Assembly: GCA_036346355.1 (NCBI GenBank)
Contig: CM070584.1
Location: 27,560,039 to 27,624,038, forward strand
Direction of reading: 5' to 3'
DNA length: 64,000 bases
From: Rhipidocladum racemiflorum
Taxonomy: Eukaryota > Streptophyta > Magnoliopsida > Poales > Poaceae
Under the pieces are notes generated by a model that was not told where the DNA came from, did no database searches, and saw nothing but the letters and a program-made list of their open reading frames with translations. Positions 32,940-46,411 of the stretch are shown piece by piece; the stretch's first letter is position 1; each line of letters starts with the position of its first letter. Position numbers and translations under genes: made by a program.

Positions 32940-33690
32940 TATAATTCTGGTTGCTTTTGTCTGTAAAATAATATTGAAAGAGTAGGAAAGAAATGAGAAT
33001 TGTATTATATCATAAATGTTTTTACAGTGTACAGCCTAACGCACTGCACTCAACACAGACTTTATCTTCACATGACACACTTCCCGACTTACCCACCTCT
33101 TGAATCCTTGCGGGAGTATCATATTTATAGCATCGAAGGGATGACAGTTGTCATCTTTGGAGAGGTGTCTTCCCATTAGACCCATTAGAAGGTGTCTTTC
33201 AGTCAAAAAGGCATCTTCTCGCTGAATATGTGTCTTTACGTCAGAGGGGCGCCTCTTCGCAGGGAGTAACCTCCAAATGATCGTCTATACCTATTAGAGA
33301 AAGCTTCTTTCGCACGTTATCCTTGTATAGAGATTCCTTGCCGACCTGATTCAGGTCGGGGCAAAGGTTATCCTTTACCCGATCATGTCTAGGTCTGTGC
33401 GATAAAGGGCATTATGTCCGACCTATAAAGATATATAGGTCAGACCATTCCTGACTCGGTAGAGGCTCATATAAGAGATTTAGGATGAGTTCGCATCTGA
33501 CCTGTATTGCAGGTCAAGTAGTTATTTACGTGGTCAACGATAACTTTGACCTAATGATCGTGAGACATTTAATGTTGACCTAATGATCATGAGGCATTTA
33601 ATGTTGACTGCATTTATGAGGATGCGACTGGCTTCTAAAAAGCTGTATTCATTTATGGGTCTCAAACATATCAATCGTCATCAATTAGCC
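32940..33690 (-). mobile_element. LTR-like non-coding tract (approximate ends)
   Basis: On the minus strand a TATA box (CTATAAATATGATA) lies near 33120, followed by a leader ending in a TTTTACAG-like splice or boundary sequence. The sequence on the other side (33320-33690) contains direct repeats such as CATTTAATGTTGAC (33568, 33596) and AGGTCGG/AGGTCAG words. It looks like an LTR, but no terminal TG/CA pair or target duplication could be fixed. The neighbouring reading frame runs the other way, so the two may belong to different elements. Confidence 0.3.
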
Positions 33691-33970
33691 CCCGAGTCTT
33701 GAGAGAACACGTTTAGTCTCTTAAGGCTTTTCAACTTCCAAGTTGTTTGGGAGGTTGCACTAATTATGCCACCGATTGTGTCTTGAGGAAATCTTTTTGA
33801 TTTCCTTGATAACCAAAGGAAAGGAAAAAAAAGTATAATTATAGGGGAGAAGCTTCCTTTGGATGCTTCACGTTGCTAGTTATTTGAAAATTACTTTTGA
33901 GTTCTCTTGGTTCTTGAAGCTTTTCATCTTTCGTTTGAGTACTTTCTTCTTCTCCTTTGCTTCTTTTGAA

Positions 33971-34930
33971 ATGGAGAAGTCAGTTCTTACTGAGGTGAAG
34001 ATCAGGGAGCTTGATGATGAGGGCTTGATCCTACCACGCGAAATGGTGCAATGAGGTCCCAGCGAAGAGGACATGAAACACGTTCCTCAAGAGGGGCGGA
34101 TTATTCTCTTCGTCGCCTTCGTCGGGTTTGGATTTTGTCTCCCTGAGAGCGAATTCCTAGCCGATGTACTCGATTATTATGAGATCGATCTCCATCATCT
34201 TCCCCTAATTCTATTTTGATTTTGAGTGTCTTCATGCATTTTTGTGAGGCTTTTATGGATATTCCTCCTCTCGCTCATCTTTTTTATTTCTTCTATCAGT
34301 ATACTAGAAATAAGAAAACTTTTGAAGTTTTCGGGGGGTGTTTATTTGAAGCTTCAGCCTAATGTCGTGTACCCCTTGCTCCCAATCATGAAAGGACTAC
34401 CAGAAGGAATGGTTTTACTCGGAGATCTCAGGCGGTAGTCTCCTTCAATTCATCGGTAAGGCCGGTACGACATGGTCAAATGTGTAAGCAAAAGAAGAGA
34501 GGGATTCCTTAGTACTCACCGATGAAGAAAGCAAAATTGTCAATGCTATCTTCAATTTGGTGGAAGAAAGACTTATGAAACATAAAATCGTTTATGATTT
34601 TTTTGTTCCATAAGTTAAGCCCTCTAAAAAGTCAGTTCCGCTTCTCCTGAAGAATCAAGGATGGTCAAGATCCAACTAAGGAAGAACCTGGATGTAAGAA
34701 TTCTTATATTCCAAACTTTGTTTTCTCATTACTTGATAAAGGAATTTTACTTACACATTTTTCCCTGTGTATTTTGTCCTAACTGACAGGGAAGTCTGTG
34801 TGAAGGTTGCATAAATCTTGCATATTCCTTCGGGTAGATCCAATCAAGCTACGTTGGACAAGCAACCAGCCAATTTGATTGGTAAAAATGATGAGTTCAT
34901 TAATAAACGCATCGAGGTAAGTACCAAGTA
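33971..34930 (+). pseudogene. Decayed Gypsy-associated frame of the Transposase_28 type
   Basis: It starts MEKSVLTEVKIRELDDEGLI. After one stop it continues GPSEEDMKHVPQEGRIILF, FVGFGFCLPESEFLADVLDY and YEIDLHHLPLILF. After frame changes it reads like IPPLAHLFYF, KKTFEVFGG and VPLAP. This order (ELxxxGLI, then E/GRIxxFxxFxxxGFxLP, then a hydrophobic HLxPxxIL block) is that of the 'putative gypsy type transposon' family, Pfam Transposase_28. Later sequence (to about 34930) has possible exon ends (CTGACAG at about 34786, GAGGTAAGT at about 34916), as in other members. At least two stops and two frameshifts are present. Function in the family is unknown. Confidence 0.55.
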
Positions 34931-35421
34931 GTACATTTGGTTCTAAAATCAAATTGAGATAAGACTTAAGATAAGACAGTTACAGAACTAAACTAGTGCA
35001 AATCTCATGAAGAACTAACAACTGAAATAGAATAAACTTCAGATATCAAGAGGCAAGATGCAAAGTAAGCACAAAGGCAATATAATGAAGTAATCAACAC
35101 AGAGACAAGAGAATTCTTCACCGAGGTTCAGAGAAAACTCTCCTACATCCCTTTTAGAGCACTTCAACTGAAGTATTGCTCCACCAGTAACTAACAACAG
35201 TAGTTCTGGTTCTCACTAGTCAAACTCTTTCACAACTCCTTTGAGGTGAGTCCAACCTTTCACAACACTGGTGGCCTTCCACAATCACAGTTGGACAGGT
35301 CGCACCACAAACACCTCCAAGCCGTCAAGGAACTGCTAGTTCCAAGAGTAATAGACTATCCACAAGCCCTATCACTTGGTTCACTAGCTACACTGAGTCT
35401 AGACTAAGCTTGGAGCATTGG

Positions 35422-37618
35422 TGTAACACCCCGGCATTTAATATGCCCGAATGCTACCAAACATAGGCTAAACAACATCTAAATACCATAAACTAAGGTA
35501 AATTACAGCAAAGGAGTAAATGCTAATACCGAAAATTTCGGCAGCATCACCTTTGTTTTTCCATGAATTGAAGCAACAACAATATGATCACAGGATATAG
35601 TATAAAGACTGACATCTAAATCATCAATAATAAAGGTTCTAGCAGCAGTATAAGACTAGAATAAAGATTCCAACCATCTCATGAGCCAAACGAAGTAAAT
35701 GAGGAAACCAAGCACACAAATTAACCATCACAATTTAAAGGAAGGAACATGTCATTGTTTGTATGTGTGATGCTAAGTGATGACGTGTGACTAGCTCCCT
35801 TTCCCGCATGCCGGTTTCATGGTACCTAAGAAAAACAACATAAACACAAGCGTGAGTTCATCACTCAGCAAGTATATTGCAATGGAATAAGAAAATACAT
35901 TCTAACACCTTCATCACCACTTTTCACATACGACATCATACACATCTCATATTCATAGCGTAAGCATATCATTGACATCATCAAATATCATCATCACATA
36001 ACATCCTCATATAATTCAATGCAATGCAATGCGATGCACATATCTCCTGGAAACTCATACCGGTATGGTTGAGTACACACCCGTCGTGTGCACCCTCTCC
36101 CCCCTTCCATCCCGAAGATGGAGGGTGCCTACTCCTCGCTTCCATACACCGCGGTGGATGGAATCACGATGTAAGACTTACTCATTGGCTCTCCGGAATA
36201 GTCATAACTTTCTCACCTACCTTCCCCGGACTAGTTATGACTTTCTCACCGCCCGGGCCATGTATCATGCCATGTATGCAAACATGCCAACATCATAAAT
36301 ATCTTATACATTAACACATGGCATCATAACATAATAAGCATATTCATCATATCATTGGCAATCATTAAGGTATGCCATGTGAACATATCATATATTCAAT
36401 TTCAATCTCAATCAATCTAGCAAACTACAACCCGCTACCCATTCCAATACACTTGCCTCAACCACAGGTGACGGATTGGCGAGAAGTAGAAGGACACCAC
36501 CTGCACATAGGTACCACACACTCACAATCATGTCCACAAAACAGTACGCAAACACTCATCTACCCCGACATCGTAAACTACTCGCAAAACCCAAAAACAG
36601 ACGTTTTGTCCCGTCGGGACAGCAGCCTTCCAAAAGGCATAACTCGGGTTCTAAGACTCCGAATCAATTAAACGAGTACATCCTCACATAGCTTAGGAAA
36701 TTTCCTAACTTTTTCTAAGTATATGGAAAGACTGATTCGGAATCTAAAGTGGTTTAATATACAGAATACCGTGATCTGTTCTAATCACATCACAGTTTTT
36801 AACATGTTCGGTAAAACGAGCATAACTTTCAAACGGATGGGCAGAATTGGACGTTCTTTATACCCACTGAAAGGTAATGAAATTACCTACAACTTCTTGA
36901 ACAGGCGGCTGACCAAATTCTGACTCTAAATTGGCGAAAATCCAAACCCTAGGTCGACTGCTCATGCTGCCCGAAACAGAGAACGTGGCAAACTCAAGAT
37001 TCCATCTAATCTACCCAACAACAGCACCACCAATTGATCTAAAAACATGATAATAACCCTTAGAACATGTCCTAGACCAACCCCAAGGATTCCCATGGCC
37101 ATACCTTCGCCCGACGCATGAAAACCCAACAGATCTCCTCCCGGTTCGCGCGATCTCCTTCCTCGCTCCAAATCCACTGGATCTCCTCGTCGCGGAGCGC
37201 TCCAACGGATGGATTTTCGGGTTGGTGAGGTTGATAACTCCCCTAGGGGCAGGAAGGGAGATGGAGAGGTGGTGGAGAGGTGGTGGCGCAGTGGGGAGCA
37301 AGGGAGAGGTGGGGTGCAAGCAAGGGAGAGGGGGAGGTGGGGGTGGCGGCTAGGGCATTGAGGGGGGCGCAATAAGGGCTGGGGAAGGCCCCCAACCTGG
37401 TCTCCTACTCCCAAAAAGACTCAAACTCTTCCCCACCAAGGTCCACGACCCTTTCCCCCAGGCCCAAACTCCCCCGAAAAGGCCCAAATCCCCGGAAACG
37501 GCCCGGAAACGCAAATAAACCCCATACCGTATGGTTTCAACCTCTAATTCCATATTTCATAATGTGTTTGACCTCAACATTCACATTATATAAGGTTACG
37601 ACACTCTGTGGTGTCACA
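35422..37618 (-). mobile_element. F1 3' LTR (cluster left end)
   Basis: TGTAACACCCC...GGTGTCACA, 2,197 bp, minus orientation. Its inner side abuts the polypurine tract and its outer side the ATTGG duplication, so it is the 3' LTR. It has the conserved palindromes, with TGTCCCGTCGGGACA near 36608. Confidence 0.88.
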
Positions 37619-37634
37619 TTCTCCCCCCCTTAAA
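37619..37634 (-). promoter_or_regulatory. Polypurine tract of F1
   Basis: On the minus strand AAGGGGGGGAGAA lies directly before the LTR's TGTGACAC. This is the expected plus-strand primer next to a 3' LTR. The same tract is found at 52198 and 54387. Confidence 0.85.
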
Positions 37635-40600
37635 CAGGATTCGACCTCGAATATGAAGAACGCCAAAATCAACAACAAAGTCCCCAAGGGACAAAAGACT
37701 TCTTTGCAGCACCAAAACATTCACACAGAGACTAAAACCGGAACAAACAACAAGCGAATTCTCAAAACCAACACTAGCGAGAAAATGTTGATTTAGCTCA
37801 ACAGAGTGCAACCTCTCACGGTACCATCTTCACTTCAATTCCCAAACAGAAACTGCGTTTCAACCACAAAGGGCTCCATCAACCCAAAACGCCTGAAACC
37901 TCACGACAAACACTTCACACTACTATCACAACCAACCTGACTACCACACTTCATTAAACTCAACATGACACAATCAAAGCGAGTCACAATTCCTTTGACG
38001 ACCTCTCTACATTCTCGAAAATTTCTATCGAGGGGAATAACTCATTAAGGCACACTTGCCCTTCCGATACACGATCATGCTAACATTTCATTCCATCCTC
38101 TCCCAGGCAAGACTCAAACCCAAAAATAACTAGTTAAGACAATTGCTCACGGCAGGACAATTATCACCGAACTACCGTCAACTTCACTTCCACCCATCGC
38201 TACTCTTAATACAGGTTAAACCCATAAGTCATCAACCTTCATCACAAACCACCCTTATACCACTAAGGTTCGACACCTAGCCCCAAGCTAGGATCGTAAA
38301 ACCTTACCAAACCACAATTGGTTCCTTTCTTAAGAGGGTCTCGTCCTCACACAAAAACACTTAGTTATCAAGCCCAAGTGTACACATATTTCGCATATTC
38401 GACCATAACCCAAGAAGATTTATATCCTCACTCCCATCTATAGAGCAAGAGAAGTACAATTCTTTTGAACCCAAGTGGACCACACACGACAACTCAAACC
38501 CAAAGCGTTAACAACCATTTTGGAATGAATTCGGCAACATCCAAGCCAAATCACAAAGGAAGCATAAATCCCCTACACCACAACCAAGAATACCAGAATT
38601 TCTTTATTCTTTCTTTTCATACTAGAAAGAAATGGACATCTCGATTCATGACATGCATGCACACTTTTCAAGAGCACTCCGGATTAGTCATATATCCATA
38701 TATGACTTTCTCACCGACCTGGCTCATCGACTCCTTTATGATTAATTATGCATAAACAATGTCTCGTTTTACTTTTTCACCATTCATTCACCATGTAACA
38801 ACAGTACCGAATAGTCATTCACCAAATGACTTCTTCCTCGGTATCAAATAATGGAAACACAATTAACATCGAAGGTTGTGGAAATTCATATAGACTATGA
38901 CGGCAGCATAGTTGACAGTAAAACACCACGTCGCATCACATCCCATATCAATTGAAAACTGAACTTGCAAAACATTGCATTTCATCCAAATTCAACATTT
39001 TGGAAGAGAACATCAAAATTTCAAGTCGAGCATCTGCTCCCACAACCGTCACAAATTTTCTCAAGGAGAGGGAAACTCATTTCCAAAATGGAACACCTCA
39101 CTAACAAAATCACATTATAAAACATTCATAAAACCCACCTTTTTGAAGCACTCGCAACCATCACCGACGTTATGCAAATAAATCCAACTCCAGTCAAAAA
39201 GAGTTACAAATTAAATCTCAGGAGTTTCCAACACAACCCACTATGTCCATCTGCTTCCTTTAAAATTTACTACAAAGATAATTCAGGGTGAACGCGAAGG
39301 AGCGCGATCCACTCAAAATCTTTTGGGTGTAAATCCATACTCATAACACAAATTAAACAAAATAGCCAAAACCAATGTGACACTACGGAATGGTGTGACA
39401 TTATTTAATGTGAATGTTAAGGTCAAAAACTTTATAAAATATGGTATTGGAGGTTAAAACCCTATGGTAGGAGGTTTAATAGCGTTTCCGGGGGAGTTTG
39501 GGCCTAAAAGAGGAGATTGTGGGCTTTGGTGGGATGGAGTTTGAGTCCATTTAGGACTAGGAGAGTTGTGTGGGCAGGTAAAAGGGGGCCTCCCCCTGCC
39601 CTCCTTGCGCCCACAACACCCCTTGGGCGCCCCATCCTTCCCCCTTGAGCCCTAGCCGCCACCTCCCCTCTCTCCCTCCCCCACTTGGCCGTGCGCCTCC
39701 CCTTGCCCTTGCCCCTTTGCTTCCCACCTCTCCTCCACCTCTCCTCCACCACTTTCTGCCCTAGGGTAGCCTCCCCACCCCTGCACCTCGAGGATCCATC
39801 CATTGGAGCGAGGAGCGAGGAGCGAACCGGGAGGAGATCCATTCAGTTTTCGTGCGTTGGGCAAAGGTATGACCATGGGAATCCTTGGGGTTGGTTTAGG
39901 TACTGTTCTAAGGTGTTTATCAAGTTTTTAGATCAATTGGTGGTGCTGGATTTGATTAGATTAGATGGATTCTTGAGTTGGTCACGTTCTCTGTTTCGGA
40001 CAGCATGAGCAGTCCACATAGGGCTTAGGTTTTCACCCATTTATAGTCGGAATCTGGTTGTACGGACGTTGAAGAAGTTGTAGATAATTTCATTATCTTT
40101 CCGTGAATATAAAGAACATTAAATTACGCCCAGCCGTTTGAAAGTTATGAATGTTTTACCGAGCGTGTTAAAATCTGTGACGTGATTGGAACAGATCACA
40201 GTATTTTGTAGATTAAACAACTTTAGAGTCCGAATCAGTCTTTCCTTATACCTAGAAAAAGTTGGAAAATTTCCTAAGCTACGCTAGGATGTACTCGTTT
40301 AATTGATTCGGAGTATTAGAACCTGAGTTATGCCTTTTGGAAGGCTGCTGTCCCGACGGGACAGAACCGCTGTTTTCGGGTTTTGCGAGTAGTTGGCAAT
40401 GTCGGGGTAGATGAGGGTTTGCGTACTATTTTGTGGGCTTGATTGTGAGTGTGTGGTCCCTATGTGCAGGTGGTGTGACCCCGGGAGGGCCTTCTACTTC
40501 TCGCCAATCCGTCGCCCGTGGTTGAGGCAAGTGTATTGTAATGGATAGCGATTGTAGGTTGTTTGATTGATTGAGATTGAAGATTGAATATATGATATGT

Positions 40601-43553
40601 TCACATGCCATGCTTTAATGTTTGCCAATGATATGATGAGTATGCTTATCATGTTAAGATGTCATGTGTTAATATACAAGTTAATTATGATGTTGGCATA
40701 TTTGCATACATGGCATAATTACATGGCCCGGGCGGTGAGAAAGTCATAACTAGTCCGGGAAGGTCGGTGAGAAAGTTATGACTAATCCAGAGAGCCAATG
40801 AGTAAGTCCTACATCGTGATTCCATTCACCGCGGTGAACGGAAGCGAGGAGTAGGCACCCTCCATCTTCGGGATGGAAGGGGGGAGAGGGTGCACACCGA
40901 CGGGTGTGTACTCAACCATACCGGTATGAGTTTCCAAGGAGATATGTGCATCGCATTGCATTACATTGCATTGCATTATGTGAGGATGATTTATGATGAT
41001 GTCAATGATATGCTTACACTATGAATATGAGATGTGTATGATGTTGTATGTAAAAAGGTGGTGATGAAGGTATTGAAATGTATTTTCTTGTTCCAATGCA
41101 ATATACTTGCTGAGTGATGAACTCACGCTTGTGTTTATGTTGTTTTTCTTAGGTACCATGAAACCGGCATGCGGGGAAAAGGGTTTAGCTACACATCTAC
41201 ACGTAGCTCCACACAAATTAGACAGTGTTATCATTTGGAGTCATGATAATGAAAGTATTGCCATGAAACTTGGAGTATTGCTTAACTGTGTGCTCGATCT
41301 TATTATTTGATTCGTTTAGCTCATGAAGTGGTTGAATGCTTTATCCTGGACTTATATTGTTGCTATGTCACATGTTATTGCTGTTTTAGATGCTTTCCAT
41401 TATGGTATAACTTGTGATACTACATTGACATGATGCCCACGGATCACCAAATCATATAACAACGTATTCTATATTTCAAACGTAGTACTTCAACAACTAC
41501 TTGAGCATGGTCAACCTATCAAATTTTATACTATCCATATGTCAAAATCTTGACAATTGAAACTTGTTCAATCAATAAAATGACTTCAACAAATAAGTAA
41601 TATCTCTACAAGATAAAATTCGTAATTAGGATTCTAAGATATGCATTCATTAAGGTTAAAATCTTGCATCATGATTATTATCCATTGTTCATCCCATCAC
41701 AACATGTACTCGACATAATACCACAGTTTTACACTTTTCTTCTATTGGATCAATGGTTTCCAACAATTAACAACACTACCAAGGCATCAATATCAATTCT
41801 TTGCATACTCATCAATCAACAACATTGCTTATAGCTACCTTACACATAGGTTGCAACAAAATTATCACTACACAACATACTCCAACTATTAAATTAGATT
41901 TAATATGTTAGATCAGCACAATGTTCTTAACAACATCATTAACAACAAGTCTTATGTCTTCTCAATTGATATCAATACTAGCATTGTAGAAACACAACTG
42001 CATACTTCCGAATATACTAGTAGTTTGCAACAACATAAATAGCAACTCTAATCAACTTCCAAATTAAAGCCACTAGTCAAGATGATTAAATTTCTCTATT
42101 AACCCATTAGATTAGAACATCTTTAAACAACCGGCAAAGTTTCTTTAACAGTATCATTAATTTACATCATCTTAATGTTCTAACTATGCATCAAGGTTTA
42201 AACTTTTAACATTAACGAGGATCATAAGCACTTTTAAAGCAAGGCAACAGATTCTAAGCATGTACATTAACCCATTTAATCATTCTCGCTACAGAGTAAA
42301 CTACAACACTAGTAGTCTATTTATTCTCCAACTAGAGATGATAATCACATTGAATTGATTCAACTCAAAATTCAACTTAGCAACACATCATTCCATAAAC
42401 CACATTGTTACCTACTACATAGCACGGACATAAACTTTTCTAAACACCTTCATGGGGCACGAACTCTTGACAAACAGGATGCAACTCAACTTTTAAAGAT
42501 AACCACAACTCAAGAACCAGAACGAACACCGATAGAAAAATTCTCCTTTCCAGGCAAGGAAGAAAAACAAAACTCCAACAGAAATGCAGGAGAGCTCAAC
42601 TCTCAAATTCCCAAATTTGCCCACAAAACTCTTCAAGAAATCTCAAGATCTATACTTCCAAGAAGGAAGAAGGATGCACCAGGGAAAATCAAATGTTCAT
42701 TAAATCTTTTCCGATAAAAGATTCAAACTTAGCTCCACCAACTCAAGGCCTGCACAAGGGGAAACTCCAACACTTTTCTTAGATAGGGAGAACAACAACC
42801 AAAAAAGTTTCCTCCTCAAGACAGTCCGTAGTGACCAACAAAACCGGTGTCAAAGCAAAAATAGCGACCAACAGATGCGCAACACAAAACCTTTCTTCTA
42901 CGTCTTCAACCAAGGAAGACAAAACCACGAACCACATACGGAACAATCCGCGAAAATCCAATACCAAACACTTTTCTTTTGGTTTCAATCAATCAGAGCC
43001 AAGAAGACCAACCGAAACCGACCATTAGAACGGTAAAGAGCATACGAAGGAATCCACCACCAAACTCTTCTATTTGACTCCAGTCAACTACCCGATCTAC
43101 GACAGAAAGGGTAGGCACTCTTCTCCTACAGGGGTTAATAGTTCTTCAGTGATGGCGCTAACCGGCCACACCGTCAAACCTCACCCTCACTATGAATAAA
43201 GAGATGTGGCCGAAACCCTTCGGCACCACAACCCCATTTTAACACAATAACACGAACAATTCAATTGAATTCTCTCATACACATAGCAGCATACTCTATC
43301 AAATATAGCATTTAGCAACAAGGCTTAAATACAACATTTAAGCGTAAACAACGATACCCATACCCTTCCTACTGTGCATCCATGTGTGTCAAATTTTAGA
43401 TTAGTTATACCACTTTTGCAAGTTTTAATGTTGCTATCCTATGATAAAATTTTAGTTAAAACCTATGCCATGTTTCTAAGTTATTCCACATCACATTTTA
43501 GTTGTACCCTATAGCATGACACTAAAAATACACATTCCAGGGACCTACAGCCC
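37635..43553 (-). mobile_element. F1 internal region, non-coding, interrupted
   Basis: About 3.9 kb of internal sequence lies on both sides of the truncated LTR at 39376-41432. Part 38480-39375 matches 55270-56180 of the second internal copy. No reading frame longer than about 120 codons occurs and none resembles gag, protease, polymerase or integrase. The tracts are A/C-rich on the plus strand. Compared with the other copy, about 350 bp is missing at the junction near 41433. Confidence 0.75.
39376..41432 (+). mobile_element. Truncated F1 LTR inserted in the F1 internal region
   Basis: It starts TGTGACACTACGG after ACCAA. The uninterrupted version at 56185-56195 reads CCAAAACCAAAGATTATC, which marks the insertion point. 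The LTR runs in plus orientation but stops at about 41432 in sequence that is internal to full copies, then joins ATGCCCACGGATCACC of the F1 internal region. A deletion removed its last 150 bp or so together with the second target duplication. Confidence 0.75.
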
Positions 43554-43565
43554 GCTCTGAAACCA
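43554..43565 (-). promoter_or_regulatory. Primer-binding site, F1 (minus strand)
   Basis: The minus strand reads TGGTTTCAGAGC, one change from the complement of the initiator-Met tRNA 3' end (TGGTATCAGAGC). It lies two bases (GT) inside the LTR end at 43568. Confidence 0.85.
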
Positions 43566-46399
43566 ACTGTAACACCCCGGCATTTAATATGCCCGAATGC
43601 TACCAAACATAGGCTAAACAACATCTAAATACCATAAACTAAGGTATATTACAGCAAAGGAGTAAATGCTAATACCGAAAATTTCGGCAACATCACCTTT
43701 GTTTTTCCATGAATTGAAGCAACAACAATATGATCACAGGATATAGTATAAAAACTGGCATCTAAATCATCAATAATAAAAGTTCTAACAGCAGTATAAG
43801 ACTAGAATAAAGATTCCAACCATCTCATGAGCCAAACGAAGTAAATGAGGAAACCAAGCACACAAATTAACCATCACAATTTAAAGGAAGGAACATGTCA
43901 TTGTTTGTATGTGTGATGCTAAGTGATGACGTGTGACTAGCTCCCTTTCCCGCATGCCGGTTTCATGGTACCTAAGAAAAACAACATAAACACAAGCGTG
44001 AGTTCATCACTCAGCAAGTATATTGCAATGGAACAAGAAAATACATTCTAATACCTTCATCACCATTTTTCACATACGACATCATACACATCTCATATTC
44101 ATAGCGTAAGCATATCATTGACATCATCATATATCATCATCATATAACATCCTCATATAATGCAATGCAATGCAATGCGGTGCACATATCTCCTAGAAAC
44201 TCATACCGGTATGGTTGAGTACACACCTGTGACACTACGAAATGGTGTGACATTATAAAAATGTGAATGTTGAGGTTAAAACTATACGCTATGAAGTTTA
44301 ATCGCGTTTCTGTGCCTCTCCGGGGGAGTTTGGGCCTTGCGGGAGCTAGTTTGGGCCTTGAGGGAATTAAATGGGCCGTCGGTGGGGGCTTTTTGGCCCA
44401 TGTGGGGGGGAAGACCTGCCAACCCCTTTAGGGTTTCCCCCCATGCGCCCCACACCCTCCCTCCCTCTCCTTCATGCGCCCCCACACCCCCTCCTTCTCC
44501 CCCATGCGCCTCCACCTCCCCTAGCCGCCCCTCCTTGCGCCCTCTCCTCCCCATCCCCTCTCCACCACCCTTGCTGCCCTAGGGAAGCCTCTCCACCTCA
44601 CCACCCCACAGATCCTTCCATTGGAGCACTCCGTGACGAGGAGATCCGGTGGATTTGGAGCGAGGAAGGACATCGCGCGAACCGGGAGGAGATCCGTTGG
44701 GTTTTCGTTCGTCGGGTGAAGGTATGGCCACGGGATCCTTGGGGTTGGTATAGGATATGTTCTAAGTGTTAATATCATGTTTTTAGATCAATTGGTGGTG
44801 CTGTAATTGGGTAGATTAGGTGAAATCTAGAGTATGCCACGTTCTCTGTTTCGGGCAGCATGAGTAGTCGACCTAGGGTTTGGGTTTTCACCAATTTAGA
44901 TTCGGAATTTGGTCGTCCGCCTGTTTAAGAAGTTGTAGGTAACTTCAATACCTTTCAGTGGGTATAAAGAATGTCCAATTCCTCCCAGCCATTTGAAAAT
45001 TATGCTCGTTTTACCGAACATATTAAAAACTGTGACGTGATTGGAACAGATCACGGTATTCTGTAGATTAAACCACTTTAGATTCCGAATCAGTTTTTCC
45101 GTATACTTAGAAAAAGTTAGAAAATTTCCTAAGCTATGCGAGGATGTACTCATTTAATCGATTCGGAGTCTTAGATCCTGAGTTATGCTCGTTGCAAGTC
45201 TGCTGTCCCGACGGGACAGAGCCTCTGTTTTTGGATTGTGCGAGTAGTTTGCGAAGTCGGGGTAGAAGAGTGTTTGCGTATTGTTTTGTGGGCATGATTT
45301 TGAGTTTTTGGTGCTTATGTGCAGGTGGTGTGACCCCGGGGGTGCCCTCTACTTCTCGCCAATCCGTCGCCCGTGGTTGAGGCAAGTGTATTGGAATGGG
45401 TAGCGGGTTGTAGTTTGCTAGATTGGTTGAGATTGAAATTGAATATATGATATGTTCACATGCCATGCTTTAATGATTGCCATTGATGTGATGAATATGC
45501 GTATTATGTTATGATGCCATGTGTTAATGTACAAGTTAGTTATGATGTTGGCATGTTTGCATACATGGCATGTTACATGGCCCGGGCGGTGAGAAAGTCA
45601 TAACTAGTCCGGGGAAGGTCGGTGAGAAAGTTATGACTGTTCCGGAGAGCCAATGAGTAAGTCATACATCGTGATTCCATCCACCGCGGTGTATGGAAGC
45701 GAGGAGTAGGCACCCTCCATCTTCGGGATGGACGGGGGGAGAGGGTGCACACCGATGGGTGTGTACTCAACCATACCGATATGAGTTTCCAAGGAGACAT
45801 GTGCATCGCATCGCATTGCATACATGATGATGATGATAATGATATGTGATCATGAATAAGATGATAGACATGATTTGAGTTGTTGTAGCCATGTAATTGT
45901 TCTTTTGTACCATTGCAATATACTTGCTGAGTGTTGAACTCGCGCTTGTGCTTTCTTGTGGTTTTAGGTACCATGAGACCGGCATGAGGGGATGGGAAAT
46001 AGTCACACTTCTACACGTTGCTTCACTCATTTGTTCCCACAAGTCATTCAATTGGGTATTGATAATAACTAAGTGTGATGCTTATTGATTTATGGTTTAG
46101 TTTTGCGTTATGAGAGTCTTATTGTTCGTTTGGCTTATGGAGATATTGAATGCTTGTAATTAGACTTATATTACTGTCATGCCTTTAATTATTGCTATTT
46201 TAGATGCCTCTTATATTGCCATATATTGCTATGCTACTGTTGTTCCATCAATTCATGTTAAAACAAAGGAGATGCTGCCGAAATTTTGGTTTTTAGCATT
46301 TGTGCCTTTGCTGTAATTTACTTTTATTTGAGGTATTTTGAGGTTGCTTAGTCTATGTTTGGTAGCATTCGGGCATATTAAATGCTGGGGTGTTATAGT

Positions 46400-46411
46400 T
46401 GGTATCAGAGC
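46400..46411 (+). promoter_or_regulatory. Primer-binding site, F1 (plus strand)
   Basis: TGGTATCAGAGC is a perfect complement of the initiator-Met tRNA 3' end, two bases after the 5' LTR. This site fixes the orientation of the whole F1 family. Confidence 0.93.
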
